A DNA stretch of 64,000 nucleotides from positions 1 to 64,000 of the forward strand of contig CAJTWM010000002.1 of assembly GCA_910579805.1 (NCBI GenBank), written 5' to 3'. Shown one piece after another: positions 31,847 through 41,822 of the stretch. Within the stretch, counting starts at the first letter, position 1. Each line of letters begins with the position of its first letter. Source of the stretch: an uncultured Lachnospiraceae bacterium. GTDB lineage: Bacteria > Bacillota > Clostridia > Lachnospirales > Lachnospiraceae. A program made the position numbers and the translations under genes. Below the pieces are notes generated by a model. The model was not told the origin of the DNA and did no database searches. It worked only from the letters and a program-made list of their open reading frames with translations.

Positions 31847-32782
31847 TTGGCATTTGTAAAAGCAGTTAGAGAGAAGGTTTATTTAAAAGCACTATTGACT
31901 GGTGCAAGTGGAAGCGGAAAGTCACAGTCTGCACTTGAATTAGCAATGGGAATTGCGAAGAAATGTGGTAGTGGAATTGCGTACATAGGTACAGAGGGAG
32001 ACAGAGATAAACTCTATGCACAGTATAAGTCTAAACATGGAGATTACAATTTTGAATATGATTTGCTTCAATTAGAGGATCCTTTTACAACAGACAAATA
32101 TATTGCAGCAATTAATGAAGCATTGGATGCAGATTATAAGGTGATTATTATTGATGGACTTTCTGCTGAATGGAAATGGCTAAATGATACTCATGATAAA
32201 ATGCCTGGGAATAGCTTTACTAATTGGGGGAAACTAAAACCTAAGCATAGGCAGTTGATTGACAAGATTTTAACTTCTCCAGCGCATATTTTATGTTGTG
32301 CAAGAGGTAAAGATGAATGGTTAATGGAAGAAAAGAATGGCAAGCAGGTTCCCAAAAAGGTAGGTCTTGGTTCACAGACTGATAAAGATATTTCATATGA
32401 GATGATGTTATCTTTACAGTTGGATCAGGATACACATATTGCACATGCAGATAAAGATAATACTGGGCTGTGGGATGAAAATAGATATTCTGTAATTTGT
32501 GCAAAAGATGGTGAAGCGTTATATGACTGGTGCGAAAACGGTACAGTTCCATCTCCCAAACCGCCGAAAATTCAGAAGAATGTTGATAGTGCGGAAGAAG
32601 ATTTATCTTCAATTAAGAAAGAGATTATTTCTACATGTGTAACTCTCGGTGGCCAGAAGAACGAAGAACTAATGACTGTACTAAAGGAGTATGCGCCTAG
32701 TGGTAATCCAAATGCAATTAAAAGTGCAGATAAAGCGAAAGAATGTTTAGAGAAGATTAAGGCTATTAAGCCTATTGCGTAA
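31847..32782 (+). CDS. RecA/Sak4-like P-loop ATPase
   Basis: 311 residues. Walker A G-A-S-G-S-G-K-S near residue 18-25; Walker B V-I-I-I-D-G-L-S near 98-105. This architecture fits the AAA/RecA-fold recombinases (Sak4 class) that pair with phage SSB. Next gene is SSB, which supports a DNA annealing or strand-exchange role. TTG start after ATAGGAGG. Confidence 0.8.
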   Translation: MAFVKAVREKVYLKALLTGASGSGKSQSALELAMGIAKKCGSGIAYIGTEGDRDKLYAQYKSKHGDYNFEYDLLQLEDPFTTDKYIAAINEALDADYKVIIIDGLSAEWKWLNDTHDKMPGNSFTNWGKLKPKHRQLIDKILTSPAHILCCARGKDEWLMEEKNGKQVPKKVGLGSQTDKDISYEMMLSLQLDQDTHIAHADKDNTGLWDENRYSVICAKDGEALYDWCENGTVPSPKPPKIQKNVDSAEEDLSSIKKEIISTCVTLGGQKNEELMTVLKEYAPSGNPNAIKSADKAKECLEKIKAIKPIA

Positions 32783-32802
32783 TCAGAGGAGGATAAGAAA
32801 GA

Positions 32803-33237
32803 ATGAATAAAGTAGAACTTGTAGGAAGATTAACTCGTGATCCAGAGGTTAGATACACACAGGGAGAAAATGCAAGTGCAATCGCACGTTTCTCCGTTGC
32901 TGTAAACAGACGGTTTAAGAACAACGAAGGTAACTATGATGCAGATTTTATCAATTGTGTAGCATTTGGAAAGTCTGGCGAGTTTATTGAGAAGTATTTC
33001 AAAAAAGGTATGGCTATCGGTATTTCAGGTCGTATTCAGACAGGAAGCTACACCAACAAAGACGGCGTAAAGGTTTATACAACGGATGTTGTTGTAGAGG
33101 AAGCAGAGTTTGTTGAGAGCAAGAATAGTGGTGGAGCATCTACACCTTCAAATGCTTCAGCAAATAACAATACACCTTCTGCTGATGGTTTTATGAATAT
33201 TCCTGATGGCATAGATGAAGAACTTCCATTTTCATAA
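32803..33237 (+). CDS. ssb: Single-stranded DNA-binding protein
   Basis: 144 residues with an OB fold: N-K-V-E-L-V-G-R-L-T-R-D-P-E-V-R-Y at the N-terminus, D-F-I-N-C-V-A-F-G near 47-55, and I-S-G-R-I-Q-T-G-S-Y near 72-81. It ends E-E-L-P-F-S, close to the acidic tip of bacterial SSB (D-D-D-I-P-F). Binds ssDNA at the replication fork and recruits partners through that tip. Confidence 0.95.
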   Translation: MNKVELVGRLTRDPEVRYTQGENASAIARFSVAVNRRFKNNEGNYDADFINCVAFGKSGEFIEKYFKKGMAIGISGRIQTGSYTNKDGVKVYTTDVVVEEAEFVESKNSGGASTPSNASANNNTPSADGFMNIPDGIDEELPFS

Positions 33238-33249
33238 GAGGTGATAAAA

Positions 33250-33870
33250 ATAGGACATTCACATGGTACATGTTGGACTGATGAAATGGTAGTGTCTGAA
33301 ATTGATAGGGTTGTTCAATCGCTTGAGTTGGATAGATTTCCAACTCATAGCGAGATTGAACAGTTTTATGGAAACAAATCATTGACAAATAAGATATCAA
33401 AAAGTGGTGGTACAAAATATTGGGCTTCCAGATTAGGATATGGAGTTAAAGATTGTGAAAGTGAGTTTGGTGATTATTTTGAAAGATATGCGATAGATGA
33501 TATTTATCAACACACTGGACTTAGTAGTTACAAAAATAAAGTTGGATATCCATATGACATTACTACAAATAGGCACATTAAAGTTGATATAAAGAGTTCA
33601 ACAATTATAGAAAATAATTATGGCTACAAGTTTCATTCATTTAATTTAGAGAAGAAAGAACCAACATGTGATATTTATATTTTGTATTGTCTAAATGATA
33701 ATGACGAAATTCATAAGACAATGATTATTCCATCTTGTCATGTATATGGACAGACTCAGATAGGTATATCAGCATATGGAAATAGTAAATGGGATAAATA
33801 TAGAGATCAATGGAAGTGGTTTGAAAAATATAATGATTTTTACATAAAATTGGAGAAAAATTCAATATGA
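33250..33870 (+). CDS. Possible PD-(D/E)XK-like nuclease, probable ATA start
   Basis: AGAGGTGA precedes ATA 33250, giving M-G-H-S-H-G-T-C-W-T-D; the GTG at 33241 overlaps the ribosome-binding site. The core I-K-V-D-I-K-S-S near 111-118 after Y-D-I-T resembles a D-(x)n-D-x-K nuclease site. It lies between SSB and the helicase. Nuclease role is inference. Confidence 0.7.
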   Translation: MGHSHGTCWTDEMVVSEIDRVVQSLELDRFPTHSEIEQFYGNKSLTNKISKSGGTKYWASRLGYGVKDCESEFGDYFERYAIDDIYQHTGLSSYKNKVGYPYDITTNRHIKVDIKSSTIIENNYGYKFHSFNLEKKEPTCDIYILYCLNDNDEIHKTMIIPSCHVYGQTQIGISAYGNSKWDKYRDQWKWFEKYNDFYIKLEKNSI

Positions 33871-34328
33871 GAAATCAATCAATAGTTACTTGTAAATATT
33901 CTGGGTGTTTACATCCAGACAAAACATTGGATAAGGAACAGGCGGTTAAATCAGGTAATTCATATTATCATCCAGATTGTTTTCAAACAAAGGAAGATAT
34001 AAAAAAGATCATTGATTTGTTTAAGAACCATATAAATCCTAATCCGGTGTATTCAACCTTGCAAAGTGTAATCAAAAATATTGTTTTCACGAAAGAGCTT
34101 GGCAGCGATTTTCTGTTGTTTGGATTGCAGTATTATATTGACCACAAAATACCACTGAATTATCCACAAGGACTTTACTATGTAATACAAAATAAGCAGG
34201 TGTTGAATGCTTACAATAAATCAAAAGTAAAGAATATAAAAAATAACATTGAGATCAAAGAAGATTCAGGATCAGAGTTTACTCATGTTCCGATTCAAAA
34301 TAAAAGTTTTGCAGATATTATAAAGTGA
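33867..34328 (+). CDS. Hypothetical replication-module protein with zinc finger, 153 aa
   Basis: ATG overlaps the previous stop. N-terminal C-K-Y-S-G-C and H-P-D-C-F look like a treble-clef zinc finger; the rest is helical. It sits immediately before the DnaB-like helicase, the usual place for a helicase loader, but no loader motif is seen. Confidence 0.7.
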   Translation: MRNQSIVTCKYSGCLHPDKTLDKEQAVKSGNSYYHPDCFQTKEDIKKIIDLFKNHINPNPVYSTLQSVIKNIVFTKELGSDFLLFGLQYYIDHKIPLNYPQGLYYVIQNKQVLNAYNKSKVKNIKNNIEIKEDSGSEFTHVPIQNKSFADIIK

Positions 34329-34342
34329 GGGGTGATAGCTAT

Positions 34343-35692
34343 TTGGCATTAGACATTTCATTAATCTCAGACAATCAGGCTGAAGCAGGAGTAATTGCCA
34401 CTTTGGTATATCATCCTGAATTTATATTGCATACAGACTATTTAAGACCTTCATATTTTTATAATGTTGAAAATGGTTGTATTTATTGGGCGATACAGGA
34501 ATTATACAAAAACGGTGTTGAGACAATAGACGCTATCAACATTACTAATATGCTCAACTCCAATAAGGCTGTAAAGAAAAAGATAGAAGAATATAATTTG
34601 ACGGATATGCAAGAGTTCATTTCGATGAGCCAGTTCGCTTGCAGACATACATTGGAAGAATACAAATTGCTTGTGAATAATGTAGTTACAATGTCATTTA
34701 AGAGAGACTTAAACAAGGTTGTTTTGGAAGTACAGTCTGCTTGCTTCAATAGCGATTCTGACTTAAATAAACTCAATTCTCTGGTGAATACGAAAATCAA
34801 CAAATTGACGGAGCAGTATATTACATCAAATGAAATAGAATTATTTGGCAGTCGTGTGGATGACTTGTGGAAAGAAATTTGCAGTCGTAGGACAGAAGAT
34901 GGAGTTTATGGAATCCCTTCAAAATATGAAAGGCTAAATGAGTATTTTACATATGAGCCTGGGGAACTTGTATTGCTGAAAGCAAGAATGAAAAAGGGTA
35001 AATCTGCATTTTTTATGAATGAAGCAATTCATAAAATTAAGAATGGTGTTCCAACACTTTTTTTTGATACAGAGATGCAGGACAGATTATTTTATGAGAG
35101 AATGCTTGCTAATCTAACAGGAATTGAAGTGAAGAGAATTAAGAACGGCAGATATTCTTATGAAGAAGGACAAAAACTAGAGAAAACAAATGAGTGGATT
35201 AAGAAACAGCCATTTGTTCATATCTACACTCCACAAACAACAGATGAAGAAATATATGCTATACATAAAATTTTGAAATATAAGATGGGTTTGGAGTTCA
35301 GCATTTTTGATTACATCAAAAGCAACATTCTGTCTTCTTCTGAAAATTATAATGCTCTTGGCGCAAGATGTGATTTCCTGAAAAACAATATAGCTGGCGA
35401 GTTAAACATTGCAATGTTGGCTGGAGCACAGCTTAACAGGGCTAACCAAGTTGCAGATTCAGATAAACTAGAGCGTTATGTAAGTGCAAGTATGCTATGG
35501 AGGGATAAAACAACAGAGGAACTTGCAAAGGATACATTGGATTGTGGTAATTTTGCTTTGACTGTAGATTTGAACCGCATGGGCGAACAGATGGGAGAAG
35601 ATGAGTATATAGATTTTAAATTTGATGGGAATAGAATGAGGATTGAACAGGCAAAGCAACATGATTCATCGTCTAATCCATTTGAAAAGTGA
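34343..35692 (+). CDS. dnaB: Replicative DNA helicase (DnaB-like)
   Basis: About 449 residues. N-terminal domain with E-A-G-V-I-A-T-L-V-Y-H-P, then the RecA-like core. Walker A V-L-L-K-A-R-M-K-K-G-K-S is a degenerate A-x4-G-K-S. L-F-F-D-T-E-M follows as the H1a-like strand, and F-S-I-F-D-Y-I as Walker B. It would unwind the fork as a hexamer, with the primase gene next. Start TTG 34343, 9 bases after the GAGGGG site. Confidence 0.88.
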   Translation: MALDISLISDNQAEAGVIATLVYHPEFILHTDYLRPSYFYNVENGCIYWAIQELYKNGVETIDAINITNMLNSNKAVKKKIEEYNLTDMQEFISMSQFACRHTLEEYKLLVNNVVTMSFKRDLNKVVLEVQSACFNSDSDLNKLNSLVNTKINKLTEQYITSNEIELFGSRVDDLWKEICSRRTEDGVYGIPSKYERLNEYFTYEPGELVLLKARMKKGKSAFFMNEAIHKIKNGVPTLFFDTEMQDRLFYERMLANLTGIEVKRIKNGRYSYEEGQKLEKTNEWIKKQPFVHIYTPQTTDEEIYAIHKILKYKMGLEFSIFDYIKSNILSSSENYNALGARCDFLKNNIAGELNIAMLAGAQLNRANQVADSDKLERYVSASMLWRDKTTEELAKDTLDCGNFALTVDLNRMGEQMGEDEYIDFKFDGNRMRIEQAKQHDSSSNPFEK

Positions 35693-35703
35693 GGTGATAA
35701 AGG

Positions 35704-36723
35704 GTGGCTAACGACTACGATAATGAAGCTCTTATAGAGTTGTGTTCAAAAGTAGATTTGTTTGAATATGCAAGTAAAGATATGGACTTTGAAGGTCGTG
35801 GAGATAGTTATGCTGCCCATTGCCCTAAACATATTGATAAAACACCTTCTCTTGTAATTACGCCAAGTAAAAACTTATTTCACTGTTTCTCTTGCGGTGT
35901 AGGAGGAAATATCATCAACTGGCTAATGACATTTGAGAATATGTCATTTAACGATGCGGTTGAAAAAGTTGGTTTATTAGCAGGAGTAGATGTAAGGAAC
36001 TTAAAGCAATGTAGTGCATTAAAAGTATATAAAAATCTTGCACGAATTACAGAAACTAACAAGAAAAATGTGGCTGATAGAGTCATACTGAATGATTCTG
36101 AAATAGATAAATACGAAGATAATGTTCCTGAAGAGTGGGTAGATGAGGGGATCAATCCAGACATTATGAAGAAATACAATGTTAGGATTGATAATATGGC
36201 AAATAGAATTGTTTACCCTGTATATGATAGCAAATTGCGGTTGATCGGATTCAAGGGACGCACAAGATATAAGAACTATAAAGAAATGAAAATTAAGAAG
36301 TATCAGAATTATCAGAAGATTGGTACAACAGATTTCTTCATAGGAATGAAAGAAAACTATGAAAATATTATGAGCCACGATGAAGTTATCATCTTTGAGG
36401 GCATAAAGTCCGGCATGAAAGTAGAAGGGTGGGGATATAATTACTGGCTCTCAAGTGAAACTGGATGGTTAAATGACGAACAAGTGTTGTTGCTAATTAA
36501 GTTAGGTGTAAAAAAAGTAGTCATTGCGTATGACAATGATGTTGATATGAAAAAAATACGAGAGTGTACCGAAAAACTTAGGAAGTTTACAAATGTTTAT
36601 GTTGTGACTGACAGAAGGTTTGTAAAAGATAGATTATTAGGAAGTGTTGAGGATAAGATGTCTCCCTGCGATAAAGGTAAGGAAGTATGGGAGATTTTAT
36701 ATGAAGAGAGGAGGAGGCTGTGA
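35704..36723 (+). CDS. dnaG: DNA primase (CHC2 zinc finger and TOPRIM-like)
   Basis: 339 residues. C-P-K-H-I-D-K-T-P-S (about 37-46) then F-H-C-F-S-C-G-V-G-G-N (59-69) is the CHC2 zinc-binding domain that recognises template. The centre has a TOPRIM-like region with V-I-I-F-E-G-I-K-S and K-V-V-I-A-Y-D-N-D. Makes RNA primers for the phage polymerase. GTG start after GAGGTGA. Confidence 0.9.
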   Translation: MANDYDNEALIELCSKVDLFEYASKDMDFEGRGDSYAAHCPKHIDKTPSLVITPSKNLFHCFSCGVGGNIINWLMTFENMSFNDAVEKVGLLAGVDVRNLKQCSALKVYKNLARITETNKKNVADRVILNDSEIDKYEDNVPEEWVDEGINPDIMKKYNVRIDNMANRIVYPVYDSKLRLIGFKGRTRYKNYKEMKIKKYQNYQKIGTTDFFIGMKENYENIMSHDEVIIFEGIKSGMKVEGWGYNYWLSSETGWLNDEQVLLLIKLGVKKVVIAYDNDVDMKKIRECTEKLRKFTNVYVVTDRRFVKDRLLGSVEDKMSPCDKGKEVWEILYEERRRL

Positions 36724-36725
36724 GA

Positions 36726-37496
36726 ATATTTGACATGAGAGTAGGAGAAAAATATATAAATAAATTCGGAAATATTGCTGAAATTGTTAAATATAAAAGT
36801 ACAACAGATTGCGATATATTGATAGATGGATATGAACTAAAAGAACATGTTCAATATTGGAATATTAAAAAAGGAATGTTTAAAAGTAGCCTACTCCCAT
36901 CAGTTTGTGGTGTTGGTTACATTGGAATTGGAAGTTATAAATCTCGTGATGAAAACAATAATAAAACAAATGCATATAGTGAGTGGATTGATATGCTAAA
37001 GAGATGTTACGACAAGAAGAGATGGGAAAAACACCCTACATATAAGGGTGTTGAAGTATGCGGTGAATGGCTTGATTTTCAACAATTTGCTTGTTGGTAT
37101 TATGAAAATAGCGTTGATAATAGCATCAAGTATGAAATAGATAAGGATATTTTAGGTGGAAAATTATATTCTCCTAAAACATGTATTCTTATTCCGCATA
37201 TACTTAACATCGTTTTGAGCAGAAATCCTAAAAGGATTAATAATACATTTCCTGTTGGTGTAGAACCAACTAAAGGATGTATAAATAAATATACGGCACG
37301 AATAGTAAAAGACGGGGAAAAGATAATTCAGCATGGTTTTACAAATTCAATGGATGCCTTTGAGTGGTACAAAAATAAAAAAGAAGAACATATACGAGAG
37401 ATTGCAGAAAAATATAAAAATCAAATAACGGAAAGGGCATATAAAGCTATTTTAAGTTATGAAGTACAACCTTTTCCTTATAAAGAGGTGATATAG
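36726..37496 (+). CDS. AP2/HNH-like DNA-binding protein, probable ATA start
   Basis: About 256 residues. Contains A-Y-S-E-W-I-D-M-L-K-R-C-Y-D-K-K and H-P-T-Y-K-G-V-E-V-C-G-E-W, a signature of phage homing-endonuclease-like or AP2-associated DNA-binding proteins. Its insertion between primase and nuclease genes is typical of free-standing homing endonucleases. GGAGG lies 8 bases before ATA; the upstream GTG (36720) is inside that spacing. Confidence 0.75.
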   Translation: MFDMRVGEKYINKFGNIAEIVKYKSTTDCDILIDGYELKEHVQYWNIKKGMFKSSLLPSVCGVGYIGIGSYKSRDENNNKTNAYSEWIDMLKRCYDKKRWEKHPTYKGVEVCGEWLDFQQFACWYYENSVDNSIKYEIDKDILGGKLYSPKTCILIPHILNIVLSRNPKRINNTFPVGVEPTKGCINKYTARIVKDGEKIIQHGFTNSMDAFEWYKNKKEEHIREIAEKYKNQITERAYKAILSYEVQPFPYKEVI

Positions 37497-37499
37497 GTA

Positions 37500-38336
37500 A
37501 TGGATGAATTAGATTTTCTATTAGATACAATGACATGGAGTTTTTCAAGATTGAACTCATTTTACAATTGTTGTTACGAATGGAAGTTGCATTATATTGA
37601 ATGCAATAAGTCTGAGAATGGTGCATTTGGAGAATATGGTTCATTGATGCATGAAATATTAGAAAAGTATACCAAAGAAGAATTATCGTTATTTGAATTA
37701 AATCAATATTATGAAAAACATTTTAATGACAAAATACCACACGATTTTCCACCAAATAAATATGTTGATATTAGACAGTCGTACTATGATAAGGGGATTG
37801 AGTATCTGAATAATATAGATTTGGATTTAGACAGATATGAAATTCTTGGAGTAGAAAAAGAGATACGTTTTAAAATAGAGGATAAAGATTTTGTTGGATA
37901 TATAGACTTGTTGGTTAAGGATAAAGAAACGGGAGAAATAATTATAATTGACCATAAATCAGCAAGTATCAAGATTTTGAAAAATGGAAGTATCAGTAAA
38001 TCGGATCAGAAACATTTCTTAGAGTTTAAAAGGCAACTATATCTATATTCAATCCCCATTGTAAAAGAATATGGTAGCGTTTCTAAATTAAAATGGAATA
38101 TGTTCAAAGACCAGAAATGGATTGAAATACCCTGGAAACAAGAAGAATATGATGAAGCTATACAGTGGGCGAAAGATACATTGAAACTTATTGAGAATGA
38201 ATCTTTGTGGCTACCAAATCAGGATTACTATTATTGTAATTATCTATGTGGACAGAGAAATAATGCTTGCGAATTTAAGCCACAACCAATCAGTAAGAAA
38301 AGTAACGATGATGAATATTATGATCCAAACAAATAG
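37500..38336 (+). CDS. PD-(D/E)XK nuclease (Cas4/RecB-like)
   Basis: 278 residues. W-S-F-S-R-L-N-S-F-Y-N-C-C-Y at the N-terminus; G-S-L-M-H-E-I-L-E near 43; G-Y-I-D-L-L-V near 120 and I-I-D-H-K-S-A near 136 (the D...D/E-x-K core); C-N-Y-L-C..C near the end could hold an Fe-S cluster as in Cas4/AddB nucleases. Likely a 5'-3' exonuclease for recombination or DNA-end processing. Confidence 0.85.
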   Translation: MDELDFLLDTMTWSFSRLNSFYNCCYEWKLHYIECNKSENGAFGEYGSLMHEILEKYTKEELSLFELNQYYEKHFNDKIPHDFPPNKYVDIRQSYYDKGIEYLNNIDLDLDRYEILGVEKEIRFKIEDKDFVGYIDLLVKDKETGEIIIIDHKSASIKILKNGSISKSDQKHFLEFKRQLYLYSIPIVKEYGSVSKLKWNMFKDQKWIEIPWKQEEYDEAIQWAKDTLKLIENESLWLPNQDYYYCNYLCGQRNNACEFKPQPISKKSNDDEYYDPNK

Positions 38337-38360
38337 GCCAACGCAAGCGAGGTGATAAAC

Positions 38361-41300
38361 ATTAGTGATAATTATGTGAAGATTCATATACATAGTATGC
38401 TTTCAAATGGAACAACAAATATAGATAGCGTAACTAATTTCAGAGATTATATTACAAGAGCAAAAGAACTTGGAATGTCTGCCATTTGCTTCACAGAGCA
38501 CGGAAATATATTTGAGTGGATTCATAAAAAAGAAGAAATTGAAAAGGCTGGCATGAAGTACATTCATGGTATTGAAGCATACATAACAGAATCTTTAGAA
38601 GATAAGAAAAGAGATAATTACCATTGCGTTTTGATTGCAAAAAACTACGATGGGGTTCTGGAACTGAATCAGCTTGTTTCAGATTCTTATAATCGCAACA
38701 ATGGTCATTTTTATTATATGCCTAGAATTTTATACGATGACCTAGAAAAAACGAGCGACAATATTATTATTAGTACAGCTTGTCTTGGCGGTATTTTACA
38801 CAAAGGTAATGATGATATAAGAAATCGGTTTATATGTTTTCTGCAAAGAAACAAGCATAGATGTTTTTTGGAGATTCAACACCATATTGATGATGGGCAA
38901 AAGGAATACAATAAATATCTAAAAGTGTTAAGCGATGAAATCGGGGTTCCTCTAATCACTGGTACAGATACTCATGCGTTGAATACAGAGCATTTAGAAG
39001 GAAGAAGTATTTTACAAAAATCAAAAGGCGTATTTTTTGCTGATGAAGAGTCGTGGGATTTAACATTTAAGTCTTATGACGAACTTGTTACAGCATATGA
39101 AAAACAGAGTTCACTTCCTATGGAAGTTGTTAAAGAGGCAATCAACAACACGAATGTTTTAGCGGATATGATTGAAGAATTTGAAATTGACAGAACATAT
39201 AAGTATCCGCATTTGTGGGAAAATCCCATGAAGACATTTCAAAATAAAATTATGCAAGGTATTAAGAAACGTGGTGTTGATAAATATCCAAACTATCAGG
39301 AATACATAGATAGGATAAAACATGAATTAAAGGCATATGAGCATAATGGAGCCATTGATTTTATGCTACTGATGGATGATATCATAAGTTGGTGCATTGA
39401 AAATGATATTATGGTCGGATATGGTAGGGGATCTGTAAATGGCAGCGTTATAGCTTGGTTACTTGGAATTACAGAAATGGATAGTATCAAACATAATTTG
39501 AACTTTGAAAGATTCATGAATACAGAGCGTGTATCGCTAAGTGATATTGATACAGACTTTCCACCATCAAGAATTGAAGAAGTAAAACAGTATATCTTTT
39601 CTAAAACAGGGCTGTATTGTTGTGACATTGTTACATTTAATACGGTTGCAGATAAGGGAGCCATTAGAGATGTCGGACGAGCATTAGGTATTCCTCTTGC
39701 AGAAGTTTCTCTGATATGTGATTCAGTAGATAACGAAGAATTATATGAAAAAAGTAGAGAAAAGTATAAAGAACTATTCAAGTATGTAGATATGATAAAA
39801 GGAACCATAGTTTCTGTAGGTTCTCATCCATGTGGTTGTGTAGTAGCACCGTTTACTATTACAGACAGATTTGGTACTTTTACAACTTCAACATCTAATT
39901 ATCCCATAAGTCAGATCAACATGAAAGAAATTGACGGTTTAAATTATGTGAAACTTGATTTGTTGCGACTTGATACCATAGAGCTTATAAATGATACTTG
40001 CAAACTTGCTGGTATTGAGAGATTAACGCCGGATAATGTAGATATTACTGATGTAAATGTGTGGAATTCTATAAGAGACGATACAACTCAGATATTCCAG
40101 TGGGAAGGTAATACTGGAGACAGTTATATAAAGAAACTACTGTCTGACGAGAATATTAAACGTTTTCAGGAAGTTAATGAGAATGTTGACAGAATGACTC
40201 TGTTGAGCATCGGCAACAGTGCAATAAGACCTGCTGGTGCATCATATCGTGAAGATTTGGCAAGCGGAGTTGTCAGAAAAACGGGTTCTAAACCAATAGA
40301 CGATTTCCTGTCTAACACATTTGGATATCTAGTGTTCCAGGAACAGATTATTGCATTCTTACATCAATACTGTGGTTTTACGATGGGTGAAGCCGATATT
40401 GTAAGGCGTGGTTTTGCAAAGAAAACTGGTACAGATAAATATATACCAATTATTAAAAACGGCGGATTGCTTACAGACAAATCAGATCATCAAATTAAAG
40501 GATATATCGAAACAATGAAGGAAGTGTATGGGATTGATGAAGAAAAGTCTGAACAAGATATTGTTGCGTTTATTCAGGTTATAGAGGACGCAAGTGCATA
40601 TCTGTTTTCATTAAATCATTCTCAGCCATACAGTTATGAAGGATACGTTTCTGGATATTTAAGGACATATTATCCGCTTGAGTTTTTAACAACAGCACTG
40701 AATATTAACAAGGATAAAGAAGAAAAGACGAAATCATTAACTGCATACGCAAAGAAGAGTGGCATTACGTTTCAATCTCCTAAGTTTCGCCATTCAAGAG
40801 CAGGATATTTTTGTGATAAAGAAACGAATACGATTTATAAAGGTATTGGTTCAATTAAATACATGAATGAGAATGTAGCAAATGAGTTATATGAAATGTC
40901 TGGTTGCGATTTTTGTGATTTTGTTGATCTTTTATATCACCTTAAAGAGAAAACATCGTTGAATAGTAGGCAGTTGGATATTCTTATAAAAATTGATTTC
41001 TTTGAAGAATTTGGGGATATAAACAGACTTTTGGATATCGCTGAAAAATTTGATTTGCTATATGACAAACAGCAGATAAGAAAAGATGACAAATTACAAA
41101 AATTGCATATTGATGAATCTGTTGTAAGGAAATTTGCCGAAAAAGAGACATTTACAAGCGTTGAAGAGATTGACTGTGTAGGGTTTGTTAAATCGCTTGG
41201 ATATGACGATCAGCAAACATTAGATAAATTGGAAGATTGCATCAAATATAAAACAGAAGATGGTAATAAACTGTTTAACGGATATAGCAGTAAAAAAGTA

Positions 41301-41822
41301 TTCAAGAAATTTGATGTAACAGAGGAACAGAAGAACCAATTTGCTACAAAAACTGTAATAGGTAGATTTTCCAATGTAGATATGAAAGGGCTGTTAAAGA
41401 GCATATTTACCACGTTAGGATTATATGTTGATAGATGCAGCTTATCACAGAGAATAAAATATCAAATAGAACATTTGGGTTATGTGGAATATGTAAATCC
41501 TAAACTGGATGTCAGATATATTGTTATCCTTGATATCGATACGACATATTCTCCTAAGTTCAAGGCATATTGCCTGAAAAATGGACAAATATGCGATATG
41601 AAAATTCATAGTAGGCTTGTAAAGAAGGATAAAAGGATTAAAACAAGTTATTCAGATGTTCCCGTAGAAAATGGCGATGTTATATATATGGCAAGATGTG
41701 ATAAAGAGCCAAGGAAAAGAAAAGGTGAAGACGGATGGGAAACTGTACCAAATGAATTTGTGTGGTGGATAAACGATTATAGAAAGATAAGAGATGACTC
41801 GGAGGTGATACTTCATAATTAG
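38361..41822 (+). CDS. dnaE: DNA polymerase III alpha subunit
   Basis: About 1153 residues, near the bacterial DnaE length. The PHP domain begins V-K-I-H-I-H-S-M-L-S-N-G-T. C-F-T-E-H-G-N-I-F follows near residue 43. The polymerase core shows V-G-Y-G-R-G-S-V-N-G-S near 351 and S-D-I-D-T-D-F-P-P near 393-401, which carries two of the three catalytic Asp. F-Q-E-Q-I-I-A-F near 659 follows. Replicates phage DNA with the helicase and primase upstream. GAGG is 8 bases before ATT 38361; the upstream GTG lies inside that ribosome-binding site. Confidence 0.93.
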   Translation: MSDNYVKIHIHSMLSNGTTNIDSVTNFRDYITRAKELGMSAICFTEHGNIFEWIHKKEEIEKAGMKYIHGIEAYITESLEDKKRDNYHCVLIAKNYDGVLELNQLVSDSYNRNNGHFYYMPRILYDDLEKTSDNIIISTACLGGILHKGNDDIRNRFICFLQRNKHRCFLEIQHHIDDGQKEYNKYLKVLSDEIGVPLITGTDTHALNTEHLEGRSILQKSKGVFFADEESWDLTFKSYDELVTAYEKQSSLPMEVVKEAINNTNVLADMIEEFEIDRTYKYPHLWENPMKTFQNKIMQGIKKRGVDKYPNYQEYIDRIKHELKAYEHNGAIDFMLLMDDIISWCIENDIMVGYGRGSVNGSVIAWLLGITEMDSIKHNLNFERFMNTERVSLSDIDTDFPPSRIEEVKQYIFSKTGLYCCDIVTFNTVADKGAIRDVGRALGIPLAEVSLICDSVDNEELYEKSREKYKELFKYVDMIKGTIVSVGSHPCGCVVAPFTITDRFGTFTTSTSNYPISQINMKEIDGLNYVKLDLLRLDTIELINDTCKLAGIERLTPDNVDITDVNVWNSIRDDTTQIFQWEGNTGDSYIKKLLSDENIKRFQEVNENVDRMTLLSIGNSAIRPAGASYREDLASGVVRKTGSKPIDDFLSNTFGYLVFQEQIIAFLHQYCGFTMGEADIVRRGFAKKTGTDKYIPIIKNGGLLTDKSDHQIKGYIETMKEVYGIDEEKSEQDIVAFIQVIEDASAYLFSLNHSQPYSYEGYVSGYLRTYYPLEFLTTALNINKDKEEKTKSLTAYAKKSGITFQSPKFRHSRAGYFCDKETNTIYKGIGSIKYMNENVANELYEMSGCDFCDFVDLLYHLKEKTSLNSRQLDILIKIDFFEEFGDINRLLDIAEKFDLLYDKQQIRKDDKLQKLHIDESVVRKFAEKETFTSVEEIDCVGFVKSLGYDDQQTLDKLEDCIKYKTEDGNKLFNGYSSKKVFKKFDVTEEQKNQFATKTVIGRFSNVDMKGLLKSIFTTLGLYVDRCSLSQRIKYQIEHLGYVEYVNPKLDVRYIVILDIDTTYSPKFKAYCLKNGQICDMKIHSRLVKKDKRIKTSYSDVPVENGDVIYMARCDKEPRKRKGEDGWETVPNEFVWWINDYRKIRDDSEVILHN

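Noticed and set aside
39296..39808. Minus-strand ORF of 170 codons inside the DNA polymerase gene
   Set aside because: Opposite strand shadow of the polymerase with Ser/Leu-rich low-complexity translation and no start signal.
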